From Vermiphilus sp. (lineage in GTDB: Bacteria > Ratteibacteria > UBA8468 > B48-G9 > JAFGKM01), in NCBI GenBank assembly GCA_020722825.1, contig DYKC01000006.1:1-20280 (forward strand): DNA of 20,280 bases. Direction: 5' to 3'. The notes under the pieces are model-generated. The model saw nothing but the letters and a program-made list of their open reading frames with translations. It was not told the origin of the DNA and ran no database searches. This document shows positions 1-7,249 of the stretch, piece after piece. Position numbers and translations under genes: made by a program. Each line of letters opens with the position of its first letter. Positions within the stretch are counted from its first letter, which is position 1.

Positions 1-49
1 AGGCGGTAAAACTGTAGGGGCAGGTGCAGTAACAGAAATTATAAAATAA
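1..49 (+). CDS. tuf: Elongation factor Tu, C-terminal end (partial)
   Basis: Reading from base 2, the frame encodes GGKTVGAGAVTEIIK followed by TAA at 47-49. This closely matches the universal EF-Tu C-terminus (GGRTVGAGVVTKIIE in many bacteria). EF-Tu is the GTPase that carries aminoacyl-tRNA to the ribosomal A site. Only the last 15 residues of domain III lie in the window; the gene starts upstream. tuf directly before rpsJ is the usual junction between the str and S10 operons. The fragment is short, but the motif is distinctive. Confidence 0.9.
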   Translation, partial: GGKTVGAGAVTEIIK

Positions 50-66
50 GAAACCTTAAAAAATTT

Positions 67-96
67 TTGTTACAAACTATGTTTTTATGGTACAAT
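67..96 (+). promoter_or_regulatory. Probable sigma-70 type promoter for the S10 block
   Basis: TTGTTA (67-72) is separated by 18 bases from TACAAT (91-96). TACAAT is directly preceded by TGG (88-90), which makes an extended -10. Transcription would begin near 102-104, leaving a leader of about 60 bases before rpsJ. An 11-bp inverted repeat (78-88 and 111-121) spans the -10. Transcription may also read through from tuf, because no terminator is evident after tuf. Confidence 0.6.
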
Positions 97-121
97 ATTA
101 AGTTGTGTCTATAAAAACATA
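78..121. repeat. 11-bp inverted repeat across the S10 promoter
   Basis: TATGTTTTTAT (78-88) is perfectly reverse-complementary to ATAAAAACATA (111-121), with 22 bases between the arms. The left arm lies in the promoter spacer and the right arm lies just after the predicted start of transcription. It could be an operator or a leader hairpin. The arms are AT-rich, so chance is not excluded. Confidence 0.5.
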
Positions 122-164
122 AGGCATCTCTAAAAAACTGGATGGAGTGGAAAAAGGCGGCATT

Positions 165-476
165 ATGGAAAAGAAGAAAATGAGGATTAGACTTAAGGCA
201 TTTGATAACAGACTGCTGGACCAGTCCACAAAAGAAATAATTGAACTGGTTCAAAAAACAGGTGTAAAGATTTCAGGGCCCGTTCCCTTACCGACAAAAA
301 GGGAGATATATACGGTCTTACGTTCTCCGCATGTGAACAAAAAAAGCAGAGAACAGTTTGAGATAAAGGTGCATAAGAGAATTATAGATATAATAGAACC
401 TACGGCAAGAACGGTGGATTCCATCAGCAAATTGAGTTTGCCTGCTGGTATAGAGGTTGAGATGACTCTCGGTTAA
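165..476 (+). CDS. rpsJ: 30S ribosomal protein S10
   Basis: S10 is a small-subunit head protein near the A site and also serves as NusE in transcription antitermination. The protein starts MEKKKMRIRLKAFDNRLLDQ, the typical S10 N-terminus, and ends with the usual EVEMTLG-like tail. At 103 residues it has normal family length. The open frame extends upstream to a GTG at 147, but ATG 165 gives the expected length and has AAGGCGG (154-160) at a usable distance. It is the first gene of the S10 block, 14 bases before rplC. Confidence 0.96.
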   Translation: MEKKKMRIRLKAFDNRLLDQSTKEIIELVQKTGVKISGPVPLPTKREIYTVLRSPHVNKKSREQFEIKVHKRIIDIIEPTARTVDSISKLSLPAGIEVEMTLG

Positions 477-490
477 GAGGAAGAACGATA

Positions 491-1126
491 ATGAATATAG
501 GGTTACTGGGTAAAAAAATTGGTATGAGTCAGATGTTTAAAGAGGATGGTAAACTTGTGCCTGTTGTTGCTTTAACAGTGGGCCCGTGTTTTGTGACGGA
601 TATAAAGAAAGAAGGTAAAGACGGATATGCTGCTGTCCAGCTGGGTTTTGAGGATGTTCCTGAAAAGAAAATAAACAAACCCGAATTAGGAAATTTAAAA
701 AAGAAGGGGTTGTCTCCATTGAAAGTTTTAAAAGAGATGCGACTTAACGGAGATGAAGATACTGAAAAATACACCATAGGCCAGAAACTTACTGTTGAAA
801 TGTTTAAAGAAGGAGAATATGTTGATGTTACAGGAAATTCCATAGGTAAAGGGTTTCAGGGCGTGATGAAAAGGCATAAATTTCACGGTGGCGGCGCAAC
901 ACATGGGTCTATGTCTCATAGAGCGCCTGGTTCAATAGGTGGGACTACGCCGTCGAAAGTTTTAAAAGGCAAACGGATGGCAGGGCATATGGGAAACAGG
1001 AGAGTAACCGTCCAGAATCTTCTTGTCGTTAAGGTTGTGCCGGAAGAAAATCTACTCCTTTTGAAAGGTTCGGTCCCAGGCTCTTCAAATGGATATCTGA
1101 TAGTTAAAAAGGCATTGAAAAAATGA
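491..1126 (+). CDS. rplC: 50S ribosomal protein L3
   Basis: L3 is an early-assembly large-subunit protein whose long central loop reaches toward the peptidyl transferase centre. The sequence begins MNIGLLGKKIGMSQMF, carries FHGGGATHGSMSHR (about residues 131-144) and KRMAGHMGNRRVT (about 161-173), all hallmark L3 segments, and is 211 residues long as expected. AGAGGAAGA sits upstream of the ATG. Its stop overlaps the start of rplD as ATGA, so the two are probably translationally coupled. Confidence 0.97.
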   Translation: MNIGLLGKKIGMSQMFKEDGKLVPVVALTVGPCFVTDIKKEGKDGYAAVQLGFEDVPEKKINKPELGNLKKKGLSPLKVLKEMRLNGDEDTEKYTIGQKLTVEMFKEGEYVDVTGNSIGKGFQGVMKRHKFHGGGATHGSMSHRAPGSIGGTTPSKVLKGKRMAGHMGNRRVTVQNLLVVKVVPEENLLLLKGSVPGSSNGYLIVKKALKK

Positions 1127-1773
1127 AAAAAATAAATATTTATAACATTAAAGGAGAAATTGTAGGAGAAGAATCCTTGTCTGATGAACTGCTGAAAAAG
1201 GAGTTGAATAAGGACATAATCTATTATTACGTTAATGCCCACCTTGCAAATATGAGACAGGGGAATGCTTCCACAAAAACAAGAGGAGAGGTTTCCGGCA
1301 GTGGAAAGAAACCATGGAGACAGAAAGGAACTGGGCGTGCAAGGGTGGGTTCAGTAAGAACCCCTCTGTGGAGGCATGGAGGAACTGTTTTTGGCCCTCA
1401 TCCCAGGAACTACGGTCAACGCCTTCCCCAAAAAATTAAAAGAAGTGCACTCAGAGAAGTGTTGAAAGACAAACTTAAGGAAGACAGACTTGCACTTTTT
1501 TTGCCTGAAAAACTGGAAAATCCCAAAACCAGTACTATTACCCAGTTTCTGAAAAAACTTGGATATGAAAAAGAGAAAATTCTTTTTATATTTTCCAATA
1601 ACAGAGAAAGCAATAGAAATCTTGTAAAGTCGTTAAGGAACATCTCGCTTGTCACTTACGACTTTTCCAATAAGTTAAACGCTTATTCCGTCTTAAAATC
1701 CGACAGGGTGATTGCTGAAAATGAGGTTTTTAACAGTATAAAACAATGTCTGGGGGAAGAAAATGACAGGTAA
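1123..1773 (+). CDS. rplD: 50S ribosomal protein L4
   Basis: L4 binds 23S rRNA and lines the exit tunnel; in E. coli it also represses the S10 operon. The protein has 216 residues. The extended internal loop runs from about residue 42 to 100, with KPWRQKGTGRARVGS and PLWRHGGTVFGP, the most conserved L4 blocks. It overlaps rplC by 4 bases and rplW by 11. The leader of this operon shows no obvious match to the E. coli L4-responsive leader, so autoregulation by L4 here is unproven. Confidence 0.96.
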   Translation: MKKINIYNIKGEIVGEESLSDELLKKELNKDIIYYYVNAHLANMRQGNASTKTRGEVSGSGKKPWRQKGTGRARVGSVRTPLWRHGGTVFGPHPRNYGQRLPQKIKRSALREVLKDKLKEDRLALFLPEKLENPKTSTITQFLKKLGYEKEKILFIFSNNRESNRNLVKSLRNISLVTYDFSNKLNAYSVLKSDRVIAENEVFNSIKQCLGEENDR

Positions 1774-2047
1774 ACAATTTGATATTGTTAAATTTCCTCT
1801 TGTTACAGAAAAATCAAATGATGGTGCCGCTTTAGGCAAATATACTTTTTGTGTAAACAAAAAATTTGGCAAGATACAGATAAAAAAGGCTGTAGAATCT
1901 ATTTATAACGTTAAGGTTGAAAAGGTAAATATAATAACGACTCCCAGAAAAAAGAAAAAGTACAGATTCAGAATAGAAGGCTACAGACCGGGATATAAGA
2001 AAGCAGTGGTTACACTTAAAGAAGGAGACAAAATTGCCATTACGTAA
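1763..2047 (+). CDS. rplW: 50S ribosomal protein L23
   Basis: L23 lies at the mouth of the exit tunnel and docks trigger factor and SRP. The 94-residue protein has VTEKS at residues 14-18 and the C-terminal KKKKYRFRIEGYRPGYKKAVVTL block typical of the family (given in parts: the KKKK basic run, then GYRPGYKKA). Its start lies inside the end of rplD, and its own end overlaps the rplB start by 14 bases, consistent with tight coupling. Confidence 0.95.
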   Translation: MTGKQFDIVKFPLVTEKSNDGAALGKYTFCVNKKFGKIQIKKAVESIYNVKVEKVNIITTPRKKKKYRFRIEGYRPGYKKAVVTLKEGDKIAIT

Positions 2048-2852
2048 ATTAAAACCCGTAACACCTGGCCAACGTCATGCAGTTCTGCAGGATTTTTCAG
2101 ACATAATGAAAAAACGGCCTGAAAAGAAACTTGTGACTGGTTTAAGAAAAACAGGGGGGAGAAATAATCAGGGCAAGATTACAGCAAGACATAGAGGTGG
2201 CGGGCATAAGAAATTATATCGGATGATAGACTTTATAGGAAGAACGGGATTTTCTGGTAAGATTGACAGCATAGAATATGACCCCAATCGGTCCGCAAGG
2301 ATAGCTCTTATACACTATACGGATGGTGTTAAAAGATACATTGTTGCCCCTGTCGGACTTAAGAAAGGTGATATCATAAAATGCGGAGGCGATGCCGAAA
2401 TAAAACCCGGTAATAGATTACCCCTTGCTAAGATCCCTGAGGGGGTTCAGATATATAACATTGAGATAATTCCAGGCAGGGGTGGTAAAATTGTAAGGGC
2501 AGCTGGTACACTTGCAGTTATTATGGTAAAGGGCGAAAAATATGCACAGATAAAACTTCCTTCCGGAGAGGTGCGTTTATTTGATATAAATTGTATGGCT
2601 ACCATAGGGCAGGTGAGTAATCCTGAATATAAATACATATCCATAGGAAAGGCAGGACGGAACAGATGGTTGGGTAAAAGACCTGTAGTCAGAGGCGTGA
2701 CGATGAATCCTGTTGACCATCCTCATGGTGGTGGAGAAGGAAGGAGCAAGGGGCACCTTTCTCAGAGTCCGTCCGGGATTCCTGCGAAGGGTTATAAAAC
2801 GAGAGACCGAAAAAAATCTTCTAATAGGAAAATATTGCAGAAAAGAAAATAA
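2034..2852 (+). CDS. rplB: 50S ribosomal protein L2
   Basis: L2 is needed for subunit association and for peptidyl transferase activity. The protein has 272 residues, the expected length. It begins MPLRKLKPVTPGQR, equivalent to the usual AIRKYKPTTPGRR. DHPHGGGEGR at 228-237 keeps the functionally important His229. I chose the TTG at 2034 because it gives the canonical N-terminus and follows AAGGAG (2023-2028); no ATG nearby would do so. The gene begins inside rplW. Confidence 0.96.
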   Translation: MPLRKLKPVTPGQRHAVLQDFSDIMKKRPEKKLVTGLRKTGGRNNQGKITARHRGGGHKKLYRMIDFIGRTGFSGKIDSIEYDPNRSARIALIHYTDGVKRYIVAPVGLKKGDIIKCGGDAEIKPGNRLPLAKIPEGVQIYNIEIIPGRGGKIVRAAGTLAVIMVKGEKYAQIKLPSGEVRLFDINCMATIGQVSNPEYKYISIGKAGRNRWLGKRPVVRGVTMNPVDHPHGGGEGRSKGHLSQSPSGIPAKGYKTRDRKKSSNRKILQKRK

Positions 2853-2936
2853 GGTTTATGTAGTTTTGGCATTTTGCTCCCGCTGAAGTTTCAGGGGATG
2901 GAGTTGGATCAGGATATTTATAGATATGGAGAGAAA
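2853..2936 (+). promoter_or_regulatory. rplB-rpsS spacer with a short hairpin
   Basis: The 84-base spacer holds CCC-g-CTGA-agtt-TCAGGGG (2879-2897), which can fold as CCC/GGG plus CTGA/TCAG with one bulged G. CTCC (2877-2880) and GGAG (2900-2903) nearby could form an alternative outer pairing. There is no U-tract, so it is not a terminator. ATCAGGATA (2909-2917) slightly resembles the CGTATCAGG motif of the alpha block, but this resemblance is weak. Confidence 0.35.
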
Positions 2937-3218
2937 ATGAGATCAAAGAAAAAAGGTCCGTATGTTGACACCAAACTTCTGAAAAAGGTAATGAAAAACA
3001 AAGAAAGCGGCAGAAAAGATATCATTAAAACGTGGGCAAGGTCTTCGGTTATTTTACCTGAATTTGTGGGCTATACTTTTGCGGTGCACAATGGAAGAAT
3101 GTTTATAAATGTATATATCTCTGAAAATATGGTGGGTCACAGACTTGGAGAATTTGCGTTAACCAGGACGTTTAGAGGACACGGTGCCCATACGGAGCGA
3201 ACCAAGGAGAAAACCTGA
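2937..3218 (+). CDS. rpsS: 30S ribosomal protein S19
   Basis: S19 sits in the small-subunit head and contacts tRNA and the L5 bridge with S13. From ATG 2937 the protein is 93 residues and begins MRSKKKGPYVDTKLLKKV, the standard S19 start. The C-terminal GEFALTRTFRGHGAH block matches the family's GEFAPTRTFRGH. The frame remains open 21 codons upstream, but those codons match nothing in S19, and GGAGAG (2928-2933) supports 2937. It is followed 20 bases later by rplV. Confidence 0.95.
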   Translation: MRSKKKGPYVDTKLLKKVMKNKESGRKDIIKTWARSSVILPEFVGYTFAVHNGRMFINVYISENMVGHRLGEFALTRTFRGHGAHTERTKEKT

Positions 3219-3238
3219 TTTTAGAACGGAGTGAATAA

Positions 3239-3580
3239 ATGGAAGTCTTTGCAAAATCAAGATATGTGAGACAGAGCCCAAGGAAATTAAGAGTAATAGC
3301 GGAGTTATTACCTGGCAAAGAAGCAAAACAGGCCTTGCAGATGTTGAAAAATATGCCAAAACGCGGAACGGATGTGCTTGAGAAAATAATAGGTTCGGCA
3401 CTGGCGAATGCAAAACTGAAATCTGACATGGATACCTGGAAAATCAAAAATATTATGGTAGACGAAGGTCCTATCTTAAAAAGGTTCCGTTCTGCCACAA
3501 TGGGACGTGCGGTATTAGTCAAAAAAAGGACAAGTCATATTACAGTTATTCTGGAAGAATTTGAACGGAGACAAAAATAA
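3239..3580 (+). CDS. rplV: 50S ribosomal protein L22
   Basis: L22 spans the large subunit; its beta-hairpin lines the exit tunnel and is a known macrolide resistance site. The 113-residue protein has YVRQSPRKLRVIAELLPGK near the N-terminus and the C-terminal segment RSATMGRAVLVKKRTSHITV that forms the hairpin. CGGAGTG (3228-3234) serves as the Shine-Dalgarno sequence. It ends one base before rpsC begins. Confidence 0.95.
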   Translation: MEVFAKSRYVRQSPRKLRVIAELLPGKEAKQALQMLKNMPKRGTDVLEKIIGSALANAKLKSDMDTWKIKNIMVDEGPILKRFRSATMGRAVLVKKRTSHITVILEEFERRQK

Positions 3581-3581
3581 A

Positions 3582-4262
3582 ATGGGACAAAAGGTTAATC
3601 CTATAAGTGTGAGAATGGGTATTATTGAAGAATGGAGGGGCAACTGGTTTGCTGGTAAACAAGAATTCAGGAATTTGCTGAAAGAGGACATAAATATTAG
3701 AAGGTATCTTAAAGAAAGATTCCCAAGGGGTACAATAAGTAAGATTGAGATAGAAAAAATAGCCGATAAACTCAGAATTAAAATACATACGACCCGTCCA
3801 GGTGTGATACTCGGAAGAAAAGGTTCGGAAATTGATATGGTGAGAGATGAAATTTACAGGATGTTCAATAAACAGGTAAGCATAGACGTTTTTGAAGTAA
3901 ATCCTCCTGGGCAAAGCGCTCAGTTTCTTGCGGATTCAATCGCAATGCAGCTGGAAAAAAGGATGCCCCACCGTCAGGTAATTAAAAAGGCTATGGCTCT
4001 GGCATTACAGTCCGGAGCGCAAGGAGTTAAGGTAAGGATAAGCGGCCGTATAGGCGGCACAGAGATATCCAGGTCTGAGCAATATAAAGAGGGTAAGGTG
4101 CCTCTCAATACATTAAGAGCGAAAATAGATTATGCCACCTCAACGGCATTTTCAAGATCTGGCACTGTGGGTTTGAAGGTCTGGGTATATCTCGGTGAAT
4201 TAATGGAAGAGAAACAAAAGAGGGAGGTTAACAGCAATGCCGTTGATGCCAAAAAGAGTTAA
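3582..4262 (+). CDS. rpsC: 30S ribosomal protein S3
   Basis: S3 forms part of the mRNA entry channel. From ATG 3582 it is 226 residues and starts MGQKVNPISVRMGI, the family signature. A KH domain RNA-binding loop appears as GRKG at 78-81. The C-terminal domain contains IGGTEISRSEQYKEGKVPL. The frame extends upstream to a TTG at 3561 inside rplV, but the MGQKV start is clear and CGGAG (3566-3570) fits it. It overlaps rplP by 26 bases. Confidence 0.96.
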   Translation: MGQKVNPISVRMGIIEEWRGNWFAGKQEFRNLLKEDINIRRYLKERFPRGTISKIEIEKIADKLRIKIHTTRPGVILGRKGSEIDMVRDEIYRMFNKQVSIDVFEVNPPGQSAQFLADSIAMQLEKRMPHRQVIKKAMALALQSGAQGVKVRISGRIGGTEISRSEQYKEGKVPLNTLRAKIDYATSTAFSRSGTVGLKVWVYLGELMEEKQKREVNSNAVDAKKS

Positions 4263-4680
4263 GTACAGAAAAGCACAAAGAGGCCGTATGAAGGGAAAGT
4301 CTACCAGGGGCAGTACGCTTTTTTATGGGGATTATGGTTTACAGATGATAGTGCCCGGGTGGGTTACAAATTCTCAGATTGAAGCAGGAAGAATAGCTAT
4401 TATGCATTACCTGAAGGAGCGCGGTAAATTATGGATAAGAGTTTTTCCTGATAAACCCGTTACCCGAAAACCTGCCGAAACAAGGATGGGAAAAAGCAAA
4501 GGGGATGTTTCCCACTGGGTAGCGGTGGTTTTGCCTGGCAGAATTATGTATGAGATTGCAGGGGTTCCGGAAGATATGGCTGTGGAGTCATTAAGAAGGG
4601 CGTCTCACAAGATACCTTTTAAAACCAAAATTGTAAGAAGACTTACTTTGAAAGCGACTGTAACAGAAAAGAGACAATAA
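4237..4680 (+). CDS. rplP: 50S ribosomal protein L16
   Basis: L16 helps position A-site tRNA in the large subunit. The sequence contains MPKRVKYRKAQRGRMKG at the start and KPAETRMGKSKGDVSHWVAVV in the middle (motifs GKSKGD and PAETRMG), typical of L16. GGGAGG about 10 bases upstream supports ATG 4237; a second ATG at 4246 would give the more usual MPKR start. It is 147 residues from 4237, slightly longer than average. Its stop codon abuts the rpmC start. Confidence 0.95.
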   Translation: MPLMPKRVKYRKAQRGRMKGKSTRGSTLFYGDYGLQMIVPGWVTNSQIEAGRIAIMHYLKERGKLWIRVFPDKPVTRKPAETRMGKSKGDVSHWVAVVLPGRIMYEIAGVPEDMAVESLRRASHKIPFKTKIVRRLTLKATVTEKRQ

Positions 4681-4920
4681 ATGAAAAAAGACGAGATTAA
4701 AAAGTGGCGGGAATCCACTGTTGATGAAATAAATTTGAAAATACTGGAGATGGAAAACCAGTTATACAAATTGAAACATCAACTGCATATTGGGCAATTA
4801 AAGAATTTTTCCGCAATAAGAAATTTTCGGAAAAATATCGCGATACTTAAAACATTGATTAATGAAAAGAAATTAGCAGGAGCCGATAAAAATGGAGTCA
4901 AGAAAAATAAAAAAAGTTGA
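4681..4920 (+). CDS. rpmC: 50S ribosomal protein L29
   Basis: L29 is a small helical-hairpin protein near the exit tunnel beside L23. The 79-residue product has the expected helices: an N-terminal WRESTVDEINLKILEMENQL helix and LKNFSAIRNFRKNIAILKTL with the conserved IRxxRKxIA core. It has a longer lysine-rich C-terminus than most L29 (usually about 65 residues). The final 29 bases overlap rpsQ in another frame. Confidence 0.93.
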   Translation: MKKDEIKKWRESTVDEINLKILEMENQLYKLKHQLHIGQLKNFSAIRNFRKNIAILKTLINEKKLAGADKNGVKKNKKS

Positions 4921-5167
4921 AAAGACAGGGATAGTGGTCAGCGATAAAATGGACAAATCAAGAATTGTTCTGGTAGAAAGCAAATCCAAACATCCCTTTT
5001 ATCATAAATTTATCAAGAAGCGTAAGAAGATTATGGTGCATGATGAAGCTAATGTTTCTAAAAAGGGTGATACTGTTAGTATTATACAGTGCAGACCTCT
5101 TAGTAGACGTAAAAGATGGATGATTAAAGAAGTGATGTCTACAACGAAAAATTTGAATCCCGGCTGA
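4892..5167 (+). CDS. rpsQ: 30S ribosomal protein S17
   Basis: S17 is a primary 16S rRNA binder with an OB fold. The protein has 91 residues and contains KTGIVVSDKMDKSRIVLVESK and KHPFYHKFIKKRKKIMVHDE-type blocks (VSDKMDK, HPFYHK, KIMVHDE), followed by GDTVSIIQCRPLSRRKRW, the usual S17 signature. It starts inside rpmC. It is the last gene of the S10 block; a 182-base spacer follows. Confidence 0.95.
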   Translation: MESRKIKKVEKTGIVVSDKMDKSRIVLVESKSKHPFYHKFIKKRKKIMVHDEANVSKKGDTVSIIQCRPLSRRKRWMIKEVMSTTKNLNPG

Positions 5168-5349
5168 AAATCTGTTAGAGAAAAGAGCATATATAGGTTG
5201 AGAAACCCTCACATATGTAATCGAGAATAAAGAGAAGTAATTTTTACATTAAGGTTGAGACTGCTACGGCAAAATACTCCGTAGAAGAGGGCAATCGCTT
5301 CGCAATAACGAAATACATCGGTTCGGGAGAAGGTGACAGAGGATATAAA
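5168..5349. other. S10/spc spacer with a degenerate palindromic repeat
   Basis: This is the longest gap inside the superoperon. It encodes no convincing protein. CTACGG (5264-5269) and CCGTAG (5279-5284) form a 6-bp stem around a 9-base loop. It is followed by GCAATCGCTTCGCAATAACG (5291-5310). The whole of roughly 5255-5312 resembles, from memory, a dispersed bacterial repeat family with GAGATTGCnACG and CTCGCAATGACG ends, here degraded. GAGG (5339-5342) just before rplN provides its Shine-Dalgarno sequence. I see no strong promoter or terminator. Confidence 0.45.
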
Positions 5350-5718
5350 ATGGTCCAACTGCGGTCGGTTTTAACGGTGGCTGATAATACGGGGGCTAAA
5401 AAAATAATGGTTATTGGTATTCCTGGACACTCAGGAAGGAGATATGCGAAAGTCGGGGATATTATAGTTGCAAGTGTTAAAGACGCTATCCCTGACGGCA
5501 TTGTCAAGAAAAGGGAGAAGGTTAAGGCTGTGATAGTCAGGACTGTAAATCCGATAAAGAGAAAGGATGGTTCTGTAGTGAGGTTTGACCATAACTGTGC
5601 TGTGATAATAGATGAAGATAAAAATCCGAGAGGTACCAGGGTTTTTGGCCCAGTACCCAGAGAGTTGCGTGAGAATAACTTTACAAAAATAATTTCTCTG
5701 GCACCGGAGGTATTATAA
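5350..5718 (+). CDS. rplN: 50S ribosomal protein L14
   Basis: L14 lies at the subunit interface and contacts 16S rRNA in bridges B5 and B8. It has 122 residues, exactly the usual length, with VLTVADNTGAKKIMVIGI near the start (family: LKVADNSGAK) and NPRGTRVFGPVPRELRE near the end. It opens the spc block after the large spacer and is directly followed by rplX with no intervening base. Confidence 0.96.
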   Translation: MVQLRSVLTVADNTGAKKIMVIGIPGHSGRRYAKVGDIIVASVKDAIPDGIVKKREKVKAVIVRTVNPIKRKDGSVVRFDHNCAVIIDEDKNPRGTRVFGPVPRELRENNFTKIISLAPEVL

Positions 5719-6042
5719 ATGAAATGCAGTTTGAAAAAAAATGATTTTGTTCAGGTTATAAAGGGAGAGGACAGGGGCAAAAAAGGACGAATTATACAGG
5801 TACTGCCCGAGAAAGGAAAGGTAATTGTTGAGGGTATAAATTTTGTGAGGAAACATTCCAAACCGAAAGCAATTGATAAAGTGGGTGGTATTGTACAGAT
5901 GGAAAAACCTGTATCAATTGCTAACGTGATGTATTTCTGTATGAAATGTACAAAAATGACCCGGTTGAAGAAAAAAGTATTACAGGATGGTTCAAAGGTC
6001 AGATATTGTAAAAAGTGCGGTGAACTTGCAGAGGTAAAATGA
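5719..6042 (+). CDS. rplX: 50S ribosomal protein L24 (zinc-ribbon form)
   Basis: L24 starts large-subunit assembly by binding the 5' part of 23S rRNA. The KOW domain is visible at the N-terminus (DFVQVIKGEDRGKKGRIIQV), followed by GINFVRKHSKP. The C-terminus carries four cysteines as CxxC at 74-77 and CxxC at 97-100, a zinc ribbon found in L24 of many but not all bacteria. Total length is 107 residues. One base separates it from rplE. Confidence 0.95.
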   Translation: MKCSLKKNDFVQVIKGEDRGKKGRIIQVLPEKGKVIVEGINFVRKHSKPKAIDKVGGIVQMEKPVSIANVMYFCMKCTKMTRLKKKVLQDGSKVRYCKKCGELAEVK

Positions 6043-6043
6043 A

Positions 6044-6589
6044 ATGGAACCGAGATTGAAAAAACTTTACAGAGAAAAGGTAATCCCTGAACTCACTAAA
6101 ATGCGGGGTTATATAAACGTACACCAGGTGCCTCGTCTCGTGAAGGTTGTTATAAATACTGGGATAGGGAAGGATAATAAGGATCCAAAAGTGCTTGAGT
6201 TTGCCCAGAAGGAGTTGGCTGCCATTACCGGACAGAAGCCTGTTATTACGAGAAGCAAGAAATCAATAGCGGGTTTCAACCTCAGAAAAGGTGATATATG
6301 TGGAGTTATGGTAACCCTGAGAGGTAATAGAATGTACGAATTTATTGACAGGATGATAACAGTTGCTTTACCCAGAGTAAGAGATTTTAATGGATTGCCC
6401 TCCAATTCGGTTGATGGGAAAGGAGGATATACAATAGGCGTTAAGGAACAGGTTATCTTTCCTGAGGTTGACTCTAATTCAATATATAAAGTAAAAGGAA
6501 TGAACATTAACATAATTACAACTGCAAGGACCGGAGAAGAAACAGTGATGTTTTTGAGACAGATTGGACTTCCTATAAGGGAAGGATAA
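6044..6589 (+). CDS. rplE: 50S ribosomal protein L5
   Basis: L5 binds 5S rRNA and contacts P-site tRNA and S13. The 181-residue protein is of standard length. It carries QVPRLVKVVINTGIG near the N-terminus, GQKPVITRSKKSIAGFNLRKG in the middle (motif TRSKKSIAGF), and RVRDFNGLPSNSVDGKGGYT and ARTGEETVMFLRQIGLP near the end, all matching L5. It is followed by a 49-base spacer before rpsN. Confidence 0.96.
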   Translation: MEPRLKKLYREKVIPELTKMRGYINVHQVPRLVKVVINTGIGKDNKDPKVLEFAQKELAAITGQKPVITRSKKSIAGFNLRKGDICGVMVTLRGNRMYEFIDRMITVALPRVRDFNGLPSNSVDGKGGYTIGVKEQVIFPEVDSNSIYKVKGMNINIITTARTGEETVMFLRQIGLPIREG

Positions 6590-6638
6590 TTTAGGAATGA
6601 GATGAAATTTAGAGATTCCAAATAGATGGAGGAGTAAA

Positions 6639-6824
6639 TTGGCGAGAAAATGCTTTTTTGAGAAGACAAAAAAAGAACCCAAGTTTTCTGTAAGGCGCAA
6701 GTATAGATGTTGGAGATGTGGTCGTGCAAGAGGATACTACAGAAAATTTGGTTTATGCAGAATATGTTTCAGAGAACTCGCCTCAAGAGGGGAAATACCT
6801 GGAGTTAAGAAGGCAATCTGGTAG
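6639..6824 (+). CDS. rpsN: 30S ribosomal protein S14 type Z (zinc form)
   Basis: The 61-residue protein is the short zinc-binding S14 form, with Cys24, Cys27, Cys40 and Cys43 as CWRC and CRIC. The ending ASRGEIPGVKKAIW is the typical type Z C-terminus. I selected TTG 6639 because it yields MARKCFFEK, the expected start, and GGAGGAG (6628-6634) is well placed. S14 is part of the 30S head. rpsH follows 11 bases later. Confidence 0.95.
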   Translation: MARKCFFEKTKKEPKFSVRRKYRCWRCGRARGYYRKFGLCRICFRELASRGEIPGVKKAIW

Positions 6825-6835
6825 GGGGTTAGAAA

Positions 6836-7234
6836 ATGTCAATGACGGATACTGTGGCAGATATGATTACCAGAATAAGGAATGGGAATTTGATTAGAAA
6901 GGATTATGTACTTGTTCCGCAAAGCAAACTGATAGAAGATATTGCGAAAGTTTTAAAAGAAGAAGGTTTTATAAAAGATTATGAAATTGTTAAGGAGGAT
7001 AAAAGGCGTTATTTGAAATTATCTCTGACATACTATTCAGAAACAAGGAAAGCAATAACCGAAATACAAAGGATAAGTAAGCCGGGAAACAGAATTTACG
7101 TCCAGAAAGATAAGGTGCCTGTTATTAAAAATGGTGCGGGGATAGCCGTAATATCTACTTCAAAAGGTATACTGAGCAACAAGAGAGCAAAAGAACAGGG
7201 TTTAGGAGGCGAACTTCTGTTTTACGTATGGTGA
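6836..7234 (+). CDS. rpsH: 30S ribosomal protein S8
   Basis: S8 binds the central domain of 16S rRNA and in E. coli represses the spc operon. The protein starts MSMTDTVADMITRIRNGN, with the standard DxxADMxTRIRNA core, and ends GGELLFYVW, as in most S8. It contains the RISKPGNRIYV and GIAVISTSKGIL blocks. Length is 132 residues from 6836; a second ATG at 6842 is also possible. GGGGG upstream is the likely Shine-Dalgarno sequence. Confidence 0.95.
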   Translation: MSMTDTVADMITRIRNGNLIRKDYVLVPQSKLIEDIAKVLKEEGFIKDYEIVKEDKRRYLKLSLTYYSETRKAITEIQRISKPGNRIYVQKDKVPVIKNGAGIAVISTSKGILSNKRAKEQGLGGELLFYVW

Positions 7235-7249
7235 GCAGTGGAGATAAAA

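Noticed and set aside
2874..2936. 21-codon N-terminal extension of S19
   Set aside because: Not similar to any S19 N-terminus; the ATG at 2937 has a proper Shine-Dalgarno sequence.
6109..6729. 206-codon reverse-strand open frame over rplE
   Set aside because: It lies antisense to the certain L5 gene, has no recognisable motif and no ribosome binding logic; a codon-usage shadow.
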